Made by a program: the position numbers and the translations under genes
Part shown: positions 8,124 through 15,307 of the stretch, one piece after another
How the letters are laid out: each line of letters begins with the position of its first letter
Position numbering within the stretch: position 1 is the stretch's first letter
Source: Gardnerella vaginalis
GTDB taxonomy: Bacteria > Actinomycetota > Actinomycetes > Actinomycetales > Bifidobacteriaceae
Assembly (NCBI RefSeq): GCF_001546455.1
Contig: NZ_KQ956825.1
Location: forward strand, 16,762-80,761
DNA: 64,000 nucleotides
Direction of reading: 5' to 3'
The notes under the pieces: generated by a model
Databases searched by the model: none
The model's input: only the letters and a program-made list of their open reading frames with translations
What the model was told of the DNA's origin: nothing

Positions 8124-8837
8124 TCTTAAAATGGTAACAACTTTGCCCATTATCTTTGCGTGCGATCCGTCAATAGGGGAATACGCAGGGTTGTGAGGCA
8201 TAAGCCAAACGTGACCATTTTCTTTTCTAAACGTCTTTACAGTTGCTTCGTTATCTAGTAGTGCAGCAACAATATCTCCATTTGTTGCTTCATTTTGTTC
8301 TCGCACAACAACATAATCGCCGTCGCAAATTGCTGCGTCAATCATTGAATCGCCATGTACTTCTAGCATGAATAGATTACCGCTTCCAGTAAGTCTTTCT
8401 GGTAAACGCATAACATCTTCAACATGCTGTTCGGCTGTTATAGGCGCTCCTGCTGCAATTCTCCCAACAAGAGGAACGTCGTGAGAGTTTATCAAAGACT
8501 CGCTGTTGTACATGCTTACATCAATGGCTGATTGTTTTGCAAGCAATTCTTGAGCTTTTTCTTTGTTCTTTTGTAGAAAATCTCCAATAACTTCAATTGC
8601 TCTACCTTTATTTGCACTTATTCGTATTAATCCTTTCATCTCAAGTGCTCGTAATTGGTGTTTTACGGAAGAAGGACTTCTTAAACCTACAGCTTCGCCT
8701 ATTTCTCTAAAAGACGGTGGAAAACCGTGTTCTTCAAGACATTGTTGTATGGCATCCATGATTTTCCTCTGGCGATCTGTTAGTGATTCATTGTTGTGCG
8801 CCGCAGAATCGCTAAGCTCGTTTGGGTTGGTATTCAT
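8115..8837 (-). CDS. lexA: SOS repressor LexA
   Basis: LexA represses DNA-damage genes and cleaves itself when RecA filaments form. The N-terminal winged helix holds LTDRQRKIMDAI, HGFPPSFREIGEAVGLRS and SSVKHQLRAL. The protease part has the Ala-Gly cleavage site in RIAAGAPI, the catalytic serine in VHGDSMID and the lysine in ATVKTF. At 240 residues it has the length of actinobacterial LexA. A GGAGAC ribosome binding site precedes the ATG at 8837. The gene faces away from the LysM gene, and the intergenic space holds several LexA-box-like sites, so autoregulation is expected. Confidence 0.95.
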   Translation of the reverse strand: MNTNPNELSDSAAHNNESLTDRQRKIMDAIQQCLEEHGFPPSFREIGEAVGLRSPSSVKHQLRALEMKGLIRISANKGRAIEVIGDFLQKNKEKAQELLAKQSAIDVSMYNSESLINSHDVPLVGRIAAGAPITAEQHVEDVMRLPERLTGSGNLFMLEVHGDSMIDAAICDGDYVVVREQNEATNGDIVAALLDNEATVKTFRKENGHVWLMPHNPAYSPIDGSHAKIMGKVVTILRKI

Positions 8838-8885
8838 GGTGTCTCCTTTCGTTGTTTACAGTCTAATACACTTTTTCAAAAAAAT

Positions 8886-8967
8886 CAAACATATGTTCGA
8901 CACGCCGTTGCATATTTAGAACAAATGTGTCAAGATTGATACACCTGTTCGATAGAACAAATGTTCA
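8886..8967. promoter_or_regulatory. cluster of SOS (LexA) box-like sites
   Basis: Actinobacterial LexA boxes resemble GAACNNNNGTTC. Three matches lie between lexA and the LysM gene: 8886-8899 (AAACATATGTTC core), 8918-8931 (AGAACAAATGTGTC) and 8954-8967 (AGAACAAATGTTCA, the best). A further palindrome, TGTTCGATAGAACA at 8946-8959, overlaps the last. They suit control of both divergent genes. Confidence 0.75.
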
Positions 8968-8996
8968 TATCAATATAAATGTAAGAAAGGGCAGTT

Positions 8997-9359
8997 ATGT
9001 ATAAGAACTTAAACGCTTCTAATAGCATTAACTATTCAAATGCAAATCGTGCCGTTTTGGCAAATAAGGCTTGCAGAAGGCGTAAAAATAAATTATTTAT
9101 GCGTTTTATTGTTTTTGCTGTATTAACGTGCTTTGCGTGGTTTGTGTTTATGCCAAGGCCAGCTGTTTCAGCCGTGTCAAAGTCTTTTGTAACATACACA
9201 GTTCGTCCTGGAGATACATTGTGGAGTTATGCAAAATCTATAACAGATAAAAATGGCAATATTTCTGATTCTGTTGATTATCTTATGCAATTAAATAATC
9301 TAGATTCGCCAGATTTAGAAGTAGGGCAGTCTATACGCGTACCTTTTATCGACGATTAA
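8997..9359 (+). CDS. LysM-domain SOS cell-division suppressor (ChiZ/DivS-like)
   Basis: A 120-residue protein with a basic N-terminus (residues 1-33), one membrane helix (about 35-53, FIVFAVLTCFAWFVF) and an extracytoplasmic LysM domain (about 65-117) with YTVRPGDTLWSYA and LNNLDSPDLEVGQSIRVP. It is divergent from lexA and lies beside SOS boxes. The equivalent place in Mycobacterium holds Rv2719c/ChiZ and in Corynebacterium DivS, both damage-induced division inhibitors. By position and layout this is the functional counterpart, delaying septation during SOS. The role is inferred from family and context. Ribosome binding site GAAAGG lies before the ATG. Confidence 0.8.
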   Translation: MYKNLNASNSINYSNANRAVLANKACRRRKNKLFMRFIVFAVLTCFAWFVFMPRPAVSAVSKSFVTYTVRPGDTLWSYAKSITDKNGNISDSVDYLMQLNNLDSPDLEVGQSIRVPFIDD

Positions 9360-9397
9360 CTTGTTATTAAAAATATCATTAAAATATGGAGGATTAC

Positions 9398-9601
9398 ATG
9401 AGTTCAGATTATCAATATGATTCGTCAGATTTATTTACATTATGCTATGACGATGAATCTGTGTGTTCTTATTGCGATGATTTAAGTACAGATTCGGTTG
9501 TTGTTATGAATGTATTTATATATCCGTCTATTCGGGTATTTTCCAATAAATTTTATAAAATATACGAGGAAAAATATGAAAAAATTGATTTATTTATATA
9601 A
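9398..9601 (+). CDS. small protein of unknown function between chiZ-like gene and nrdR
   Basis: A 67-residue protein that I do not recognise. It begins at the ATG 9398, because a GGAGG ribosome binding site (9388-9392) sits five bases upstream; an earlier ATG at 9386 lies within that site. The first half is acidic and rich in serine, aspartate and tyrosine and holds three cysteines, two in CSYC; the second half is more hydrophobic then basic (NKFYKIYEEKYEK). No signal peptide or clear membrane helix is evident. It starts 38 bases after the LysM gene on the same strand, so it is probably part of the SOS-controlled transcript. The DNA is very AT-rich. Confidence 0.5.
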   Translation: MSSDYQYDSSDLFTLCYDDESVCSYCDDLSTDSVVVMNVFIYPSIRVFSNKFYKIYEEKYEKIDLFI

Positions 9602-9640
9602 AATATTGAAATATATATAACATATTAAATTAATTTTTAG

Positions 9641-9646
9641 TATGCT
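9641..9646 (+). promoter_or_regulatory. -10 element of nrdR, leaderless arrangement
   Basis: TATGCT ends seven bases before the nrdR ATG at 9653, so transcription would start at the codon itself; no ribosome binding site is seen. The -35 region (TAACAT) is weak. Confidence 0.45.
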
Positions 9647-9652
9647 GTATAT

Positions 9653-10099
9653 ATGCATTGTCCTTTTTGTAAGAATTCCGATACTAAAGTTATCGATACG
9701 CGAATTAGTGAAGATGGGTATTCAATACGCCGTAGACGTGAATGCCAGAAGTGTGGACGTAGATTTACAACAGTAGAAACTACACAATTGCTTGTTATGA
9801 AACGTTCAGGTTCTATTGAACCGTTTGATAGAGCAAAGGTTGTTGCTGGTGTTGGAAAAGCTTGTCAGGGTAGGCCAATAGATTCTGAAGCATTAAAAAC
9901 ACTTGGAATGGAAGTTGAAGCTGATTTACGTGCTCGTGGATTAGCTCAGGTTACGTCCGAAGAAGTTGGAAAAGCAATATTAAAGCCGTTGCGCGAGTTG
10001 GACGAAGTAGCATATCTTCGTTTTGCTAGCGTGTATCAGAATTTTACTGGCTTAGAAGATTTTAAACGTGCTATAGAAGATCTTAAGAAAAGTAAGTGA
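9653..10099 (+). CDS. nrdR: transcriptional repressor NrdR
   Basis: NrdR represses ribonucleotide reductase genes in response to bound ATP or dATP. The N-terminal zinc ribbon has [15 protein letters not shown] and [10 protein letters not shown] with four zinc cysteines, and the ATP-cone follows ([20 protein letters not shown]). Its 148 residues match the family. The lexA / LysM / nrdR neighbourhood is the same as in other actinobacteria, apart from the extra small gene. No clear NrdR box was found in front of it, and no ribonucleotide reductase gene lies in the window. Confidence 0.95.
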   Translation: MHCPFCKNSDTKVIDTRISEDGYSIRRRRECQKCGRRFTTVETTQLLVMKRSGSIEPFDRAKVVAGVGKACQGRPIDSEALKTLGMEVEADLRARGLAQVTSEEVGKAILKPLRELDEVAYLRFASVYQNFTGLEDFKRAIEDLKKSK

Positions 10100-10244
10100 T
10101 TAGTAATATTTGTGCATTGCGTGAATATTATAAAACAAGTACATGTTATTGAGTATTTGAGTTTATGTGAATATTTGTTCACCGTTATGCTGGTGAATTA
10201 TTGAGTCTTGATTAAATGTAGTTATATATGTGAGCAATAACCTG

Positions 10245-10280
10245 ATTTGTTTGACCCGTTTAAAGGGTCAAACAAATAAC
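10245..10280. terminator. bidirectional terminator between nrdR and helD-like gene
   Basis: A perfect 13-bp stem (10245-10257 with 10265-10277) around a 7-base loop GTTTAAA lies between two convergent genes. The stem ends in A/T-rich runs but lacks a long T tract, so efficiency is uncertain. Confidence 0.65.
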
Positions 10281-10326
10281 AAGGTTGTTAATGGTTAGGT
10301 TTACTCAGTACTGCACTTTACAATTT

Positions 10327-12603
10327 TTACTCCGAAAAATCAGCGTCGTCTTGTGTGCGCAAGATAACAAGACGCTGTGTTGGTCTTGTCATAGCAACGT
10401 ATAAGTTAGCGGCTGCGCTAAGCCTAGATGCAGCTTCTTGCTCTATAGCAGAAGGTTGCATTAGTATTACCGCATCGTATTCCAATCCCTTAACGTCTTC
10501 TGCAGTGCAAACACTAATTTGGCTATCGTCAAAGCTTTGCTGAATTATGCGGGTATATTCCTTAGTTGAAAGATTTTTGCTAAGAGTATTTTTAACTATA
10601 TTGTTTGCGTGGGCTATTAATTCTTGAGGAACAATAATTGCTACTCGTCCACTACCGTCTTCGGAAACAAATTCGTTAAATAAATCAATGCAATATTTAG
10701 AAAGAGCATTATCAAGTTCATTTTGATTTTGAACTGTTTGCTTAATAAGCGAATCTGGAACAGATCTAACGGCGTTAACTGTTGAAATGTATAAGCCAGA
10801 ATTATCTGCCACTTTTCCTGCAGCTTCGGAAACTTCTTTAGGATTGCGGTAGTTGATTGTTAGCTCATAAAGATCCCAGTTCTCGTTTCCAAATAATGAG
10901 CTCATATTTTTTTGCCAACGGTGTGTACCGCCTAAAGAGGAGGTTTGTGCAACATCGCCAACAATAGTAAATGATCGTGAAGGGCATCTGCGGATTAGCA
11001 TTCGCCAGTCCATTGCAGTAAGCTCTTGTGCTTCATCTACCACAACATGACCATAAGTCCACTCTCTATCTGATGCAGCAAGATTAGCAACCATGTTTGC
11101 ATCGTTGCCTTGAATGTTTTCAATAAGCATATCGGCGGTAATAATGCCATTGCCTATTCCGTTTTGTGCAAGAGTATCAGAAGCATATTGTTGCTCTTCA
11201 AGCTTTTTGCGAGCATTAGCAGCGTTTTGTGCTTCAATCTTTGGGTCTGGTCCTAAAAGTTCCATAGCTTCGTCAAGCAGTGGAATATCGGATTTAGTTA
11301 GAGGACTTCCTTTTGGTCTAATTAATGCATGAATATCATTTTCGCTTAACCAAGGAGCATATATGCGAAGCTGTTCGGGTTTAGAAAAAAGTTGGTCTAT
11401 AAGCCAATTAGCATTCATAGGAAGCCAAGCAAGGTTCAAAGTTATTTTGAGCTTGTTTTCCATCCTAAGTTGCGATGTAATGTCGGATATTTCGGCTTGG
11501 GAAGGAACGTAATCAAGTTGTTCCAGATACCTGTTTCTAAGCGAACTTATTACTGACTTTACAAATGTTTTACGAGCCTGGTTGTGAGGCTGGTGTGTGC
11601 GCTGAGCGTCTAATTGTGCAAGCTCAATATCTTCTTTTTTGAGCTGTACAGCAAAACCGTTTATGCGTAATGTTGGCAAATCTTTAGGAACACGTATTCT
11701 TGCGCATATAGCGTTTTGAATAACGTTTTTCATACGGTACATTCCCTTAAGTTTTGCTGCATGTGCAGTATCTTCTGCATCTGCACGAACGTTTGGAATT
11801 AAATCCGCTATAGTTCTGCTAACAACACCAGTTTCTCCCAAAGATGGCAAAACTTGGTCTATGTACCTTAAGAATGCAGAGCTTGGTCCTACAATCAAAA
11901 CTCCTGATCTTTCAAGCTTTCTGCGGTGTGTATATAACAAGTATGCTGCTCTATGCAATGCAACAGCAGTTTTGCCTGTGCCAGGGCCGCCTTGAACAAC
12001 AATTGTACGGTCTAGAGGAGCGCGAATAATGCGGTCTTGCTCAGCCTGAATGGTTGCAACAATATCCGTCATTTTTCCAGTTCTACGAGAGCCTAGAGAA
12101 GCAAGTAATGCACCTTCGCCAGTAAGTGTCCCTTGTTTAGACGCTTTGTTTACTTCGTCGGAATGAATGTCTAGAATCTCGTCTTCAACGCCCACAACTT
12201 CTCGGAATTTAAGAGTTATGTGTCTGCGCATAACAATGTTTCCGTGATTAGAAGGAGTTGCCTCGTAGAATGGTCGAGCAGCCTCTGCTCTCCAGTCGGT
12301 TAAGATTGGGTCGTGATTTTCACTTAGCAAACCGATTCTGCCAATATAGCGTCTTACTCCTTCACAATCGTCTAGGCGACCAAACACAAGTCTATCTTCT
12401 ACAGCTCTAAGTTGCGTTAAACGATCTTCGTACATTGTTGCAAAAGAATCTCGTTCTGTTCGCTGAGTTGGCGATCCGTGTGAGCCTGCAGCGCGTACAG
12501 AATCAAGTCTTGCACGGATTGTTGAACGCAAGTTATCTAAGCGCTCATAAGCGCAATCAACCGCTTGTTGTTCTTCGCTGAGTTGTGAGGAGTACGTAGA
12601 CAT
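10327..12603 (-). CDS. HelD-like UvrD/Rep-family helicase
   Basis: A 758-residue superfamily 1 ATPase. Walker A is VVQGGPGTGKTAVALHRAA, Walker B is VVVDEAQELTAMDW, motif III is IVGDVAQTSSLGG, and a C-terminal VAMTRPTQRL-type motif VI is present. The N-terminal coiled region (AVDCAYERLDNLRSTI) precedes the first ATPase motif, as in HelD proteins that free stalled RNA polymerase from DNA. That RNA polymerase link is inferred from layout; a DNA-repair helicase is the alternative. The gene faces away from mraZ and converges with nrdR. Confidence 0.85.
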   Translation of the reverse strand: MSTYSSQLSEEQQAVDCAYERLDNLRSTIRARLDSVRAAGSHGSPTQRTERDSFATMYEDRLTQLRAVEDRLVFGRLDDCEGVRRYIGRIGLLSENHDPILTDWRAEAARPFYEATPSNHGNIVMRRHITLKFREVVGVEDEILDIHSDEVNKASKQGTLTGEGALLASLGSRRTGKMTDIVATIQAEQDRIIRAPLDRTIVVQGGPGTGKTAVALHRAAYLLYTHRRKLERSGVLIVGPSSAFLRYIDQVLPSLGETGVVSRTIADLIPNVRADAEDTAHAAKLKGMYRMKNVIQNAICARIRVPKDLPTLRINGFAVQLKKEDIELAQLDAQRTHQPHNQARKTFVKSVISSLRNRYLEQLDYVPSQAEISDITSQLRMENKLKITLNLAWLPMNANWLIDQLFSKPEQLRIYAPWLSENDIHALIRPKGSPLTKSDIPLLDEAMELLGPDPKIEAQNAANARKKLEEQQYASDTLAQNGIGNGIITADMLIENIQGNDANMVANLAASDREWTYGHVVVDEAQELTAMDWRMLIRRCPSRSFTIVGDVAQTSSLGGTHRWQKNMSSLFGNENWDLYELTINYRNPKEVSEAAGKVADNSGLYISTVNAVRSVPDSLIKQTVQNQNELDNALSKYCIDLFNEFVSEDGSGRVAIIVPQELIAHANNIVKNTLSKNLSTKEYTRIIQQSFDDSQISVCTAEDVKGLEYDAVILMQPSAIEQEAASRLSAAANLYVAMTRPTQRLVILRTQDDADFSE

Positions 12604-12720
12604 TTGTGTCCGTTCTTCTTAAAAGTTGTGCTAAAACCAGGCGTTTAAGTATACCTCGAGGCTAATACACGTTGCATGTTTCCAATTTTTGCTAAAAAAA
12701 TATTATTTTTTTACAAAAAG

Positions 12721-12755
12721 TGGGGATTTTTGGTGAGAAATGGGGTAAAATGGTG
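12721..12755 (+). promoter_or_regulatory. MraZ box: four TGGNG repeats at exact 10-bp spacing
   Basis: TGGGG (12721), TGGTG (12731), TGGGG (12741) and TGGTG (12751) recur every ten bases just upstream of mraZ. This is the known style of MraZ operator, in which TGGG-type repeats are bound by the MraZ ring. TAAAAT at 12746-12751 could serve as the -10 element, so bound MraZ would block its own promoter. Confidence 0.8.
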
Positions 12756-12801
12756 AACGATGTGCAAGTGGCATATTGCATGTTGAAAAGGATGTGGATT
12801 T

Positions 12802-13584
12802 ATGGCTCGTAATAATGCTGGCGCAAATGCGCAAGATAAAGCCAATTCCTCCTTTAAGCATGCTCAAAATACATCTGCTTCCGATTCTCAAAATATGGCT
12901 CAAGCTAATGCCCAAGAAGCGCATATGCCAATGCAAAATTCTCAAGCATATGCTCAGCCTTATTACGTGATGCAGCAGGTTCCTCCTATGTATCAATCGC
13001 AGCAGATGCCTGTTATACAGCCTGTTATGCAGCCTGTTATGCAGCCTCAAGCTACGTCTTCGGCTTTTACATCCACTCCTTTGCCGCAAAACGCAGTTTT
13101 TGATGCTAATGGTTTGCAAACTCAGGCTAATAATCAGGTAAAGAATCCAGTTCTTCTTGGCACCTATTCGCCAAAAATAGATGCCAAAGGTCGTGTGGCT
13201 TTGCCAGCAAAATTTAGATCCCAATTAGGTGATGGTTTTGTTATGGCTCGCGGCCAAGAACGCTGCGTTTATGTTCTTCCAATGCAAGAGTTTGAGCGTA
13301 TTACAACTCAAATCCAGCGCACATCTATGAGCAATAAGTCGGCACGAGATTACCTACGAGTTTTTCTTTCTGGTGCTGTAGATCAAGAGCCAGACAAGCA
13401 GGGTCGTATAGTAGTGCCTCCAATGCTAAGAGATTATGCCAATCTTGGAGATGAGATTGTTGTAATAGGCGTTGGAACTCGTGCAGAAATATGGAATAAA
13501 TCCGCTTGGAATAATTACCTTGCAGATAAAGAGCAAGACTATGCGGATATTGCGAATGACGTTCTTCCGGCGGTGGCACAATGA
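12802..13584 (+). CDS. mraZ: transcriptional regulator MraZ with long N-terminal extension
   Basis: MraZ is the DNA-binding regulator at the head of the division and cell wall cluster. The two SpoVT/AbrB-like repeats begin near residue 119: LGTYSPKIDAKGRVALPAKFR, then LSGAVDQEPDKQGRIVVPPMLR. Before them lies a 117-residue tail rich in glutamine, asparagine, methionine and alanine, with repeats of the form VMQP, which is not part of the usual protein of about 143 residues. The ATG at 12802 has an AAAGGA ribosome binding site. The stop overlaps the start of rsmH by four bases. An array of MraZ-box repeats lies upstream, indicating autoregulation. Confidence 0.9.
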   Translation: MARNNAGANAQDKANSSFKHAQNTSASDSQNMAQANAQEAHMPMQNSQAYAQPYYVMQQVPPMYQSQQMPVIQPVMQPVMQPQATSSAFTSTPLPQNAVFDANGLQTQANNQVKNPVLLGTYSPKIDAKGRVALPAKFRSQLGDGFVMARGQERCVYVLPMQEFERITTQIQRTSMSNKSARDYLRVFLSGAVDQEPDKQGRIVVPPMLRDYANLGDEIVVIGVGTRAEIWNKSAWNNYLADKEQDYADIANDVLPAVAQ

Positions 13585-14651
13585 AAGATCTATCTACAAT
13601 TCATGCGCCAGTTTTATTGGAAGATTGTGTAAATCTTGTTTCTCCAGCGCTAGAACATAAAGATTCTATTGTTGTTGACTGCACTCTTGGTCTTGCTGGC
13701 CATGCAACAGCTTTTCTTAAAGCAGCTCCACTGGCAACTCTTGTTGGAATAGATAGAGATAGTGAGGCTCTTGGCTTAGCAACAAAAAGGATGCAAGATG
13801 AAGGATTGAATAATCGTTTTATTCCAGTTCATGCTGCATTCGACGAAGTTGACAAAGTTTTGGAAGATTTAGAAATTGATAAAATCGATGCAGCGTTTAT
13901 GGATTTAGGTCTTTCCAGTTTGCAAATAGACGAAGCGGATAGGGGATTCTCCTATTCCCATAACACAGCCTTAGATATGCGAATGGATACAACTCAGAGT
14001 GTTACTGCTGCAACCATTCTTGCTACCTATAGTGCATCTAGTCTGGCTGAAATATTTCGTGAGTACGGTCAAGAACGTTTTTCTGGTCCTATTGCAAGAA
14101 AAATAGTGCAAGTTAGGCAAGAGAACCCAATAGTAACATCTGGTCAGTTGGTTGATTTAGTTGATCAGGTTATTCCGCGCGCTCATCGTGCGCCAGGAAA
14201 TCCTGCTAAACGAGTTTTCCAGGCTCTTAGAATCGAAGTTAATGGGGAGTTGGATAAACTTTCTAGAACTTTACCAAAGCTTGCTTTGCGCTTAAATAAC
14301 GGCGGCAGGATTGTTGTTGAATCCTATCATTCTTTGGAAGATATTACAGTTAAGCGCTTTATGAATAAGGGATTAGAAGTAGACGTTCCAGCAAATATGC
14401 CTATTGTTCCGCAAAGTGCCCAGCCTTTCTTTAAGTCTTTAACTCGTGGAGCTATTAAGGCATCTAAAGAAGAAATTGCAAATAATACAAGGTCTTCTTC
14501 TGTTCGCTTGAGGGCAGTGGAGCTTATTAGAGATATTCCAGATAGGTGGATCAAAGATTTTACAGCTATTGCTCAAGGAGAAGATACGTCTTTGCAACAT
14601 TCTTCTACTAAGTCAAATGGCGTAAATCGTAGCAAAGGAGGCAGGTTCTAA
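13581..14651 (+). CDS. rsmH: 16S rRNA (cytosine-1402-N4)-methyltransferase RsmH
   Basis: RsmH (MraW) methylates N4 of C1402 in the ribosomal decoding centre using S-adenosylmethionine. The start HAPVLLEDCVNLV, the SAM-binding stretch VVDCTLGLAGHATAFL with GIDRDSEAL, the DLGLSSLQIDEADRGFSY run and the late RIVVESYHSLED are all typical. Its 356 residues fit the family. It overlaps mraZ by four bases and ftsL by one base, so translation is coupled. The C-terminus ends with a serine-rich tail. Confidence 0.95.
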   Translation: MKDLSTIHAPVLLEDCVNLVSPALEHKDSIVVDCTLGLAGHATAFLKAAPLATLVGIDRDSEALGLATKRMQDEGLNNRFIPVHAAFDEVDKVLEDLEIDKIDAAFMDLGLSSLQIDEADRGFSYSHNTALDMRMDTTQSVTAATILATYSASSLAEIFREYGQERFSGPIARKIVQVRQENPIVTSGQLVDLVDQVIPRAHRAPGNPAKRVFQALRIEVNGELDKLSRTLPKLALRLNNGGRIVVESYHSLEDITVKRFMNKGLEVDVPANMPIVPQSAQPFFKSLTRGAIKASKEEIANNTRSSSVRLRAVELIRDIPDRWIKDFTAIAQGEDTSLQHSSTKSNGVNRSKGGRF

Positions 14652-15307
14652 TGGATAAGCCACTTAAAAACCGTGCTTCTAGAATTGCAGCATCTTTTGC
14701 AGCGTCTTCTGCACCTGCAGGCCGAGTGAACGAGAAAATTTCTGGTGATTCAAGACAAAATCGCGTTTCTAAGTCGATTCCGCTAGTGTTTAGCGCCTCG
14801 GATCGCAGGTCTTATGCTGTAATGAATCATTTGCACAAGGTTATAGCGTGGAGCAACACGCGTAAAGCTCCTCTTTTTAACCTAATCATTGTTGTTATGT
14901 TCCTTGTTGTTACGCCTACTACATCTCTGTTGCTTCGCACAAAAATGGCAGAGATTTCTTTTGAACAAGCTGCAACTCAAGCCAATATTTCCAGGCTTCG
15001 TCAAGACGTAGAGACTGCTCAAACAAAGTTGGATGCCTTAGAAGCAGATCTTCCAACAAAAGCACAAGACATGGGAATGGTTCCGCAGCAAGGTGCAATA
15101 ACCGTTGACTTAAGCGATTATGCCAATAAAAAGAAGGCAGAAAAAGCCGCTATTGAAGCTCAAAAAGCTAAAAATCGTGATCAAGCTAAGCAAGAAAAGG
15201 CTAAGCAAGAAAAGGCTAAGCAAGAAAAGCCTAAGCCAAATCAAGCTAAGCAAGATCCTAAAAAAACCAACCACCAGCCAGAACAAAAAAATAAGGAGAA
15301 ACATTGA
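14651..15307 (+). CDS. FtsL-like cell-division membrane protein
   Basis: A 218-residue bitopic protein in the ftsL position between rsmH and ftsI. One membrane helix (about residues 77-98, LFNLIIVVMFLVVTPTTSLLL) is followed by a coiled coil (ISFEQAATQANISRLRQDV), as in FtsL. The cytoplasmic part holds about 75 basic residues, and the C-terminus is a lysine, glutamine and alanine-rich tail made by a 15-bp repeat encoding AKQEK. FtsL bridges FtsQ/DivIB, FtsB and FtsI-FtsW at the septum. Identification rests on position and topology because the family is poorly conserved. Confidence 0.75.
   Translation: MDKPLKNRASRIAASFAASSAPAGRVNEKISGDSRQNRVSKSIPLVFSASDRRSYAVMNHLHKVIAWSNTRKAPLFNLIIVVMFLVVTPTTSLLLRTKMAEISFEQAATQANISRLRQDVETAQTKLDALEADLPTKAQDMGMVPQQGAITVDLSDYANKKKAEKAAIEAQKAKNRDQAKQEKAKQEKAKQEKPKPNQAKQDPKKTNHQPEQKNKEKH

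Noticed and set aside
8946-8967. nrdR-type or other operator near lexA
   Set aside because: The palindromes fit LexA boxes better and lie between two SOS-type genes.
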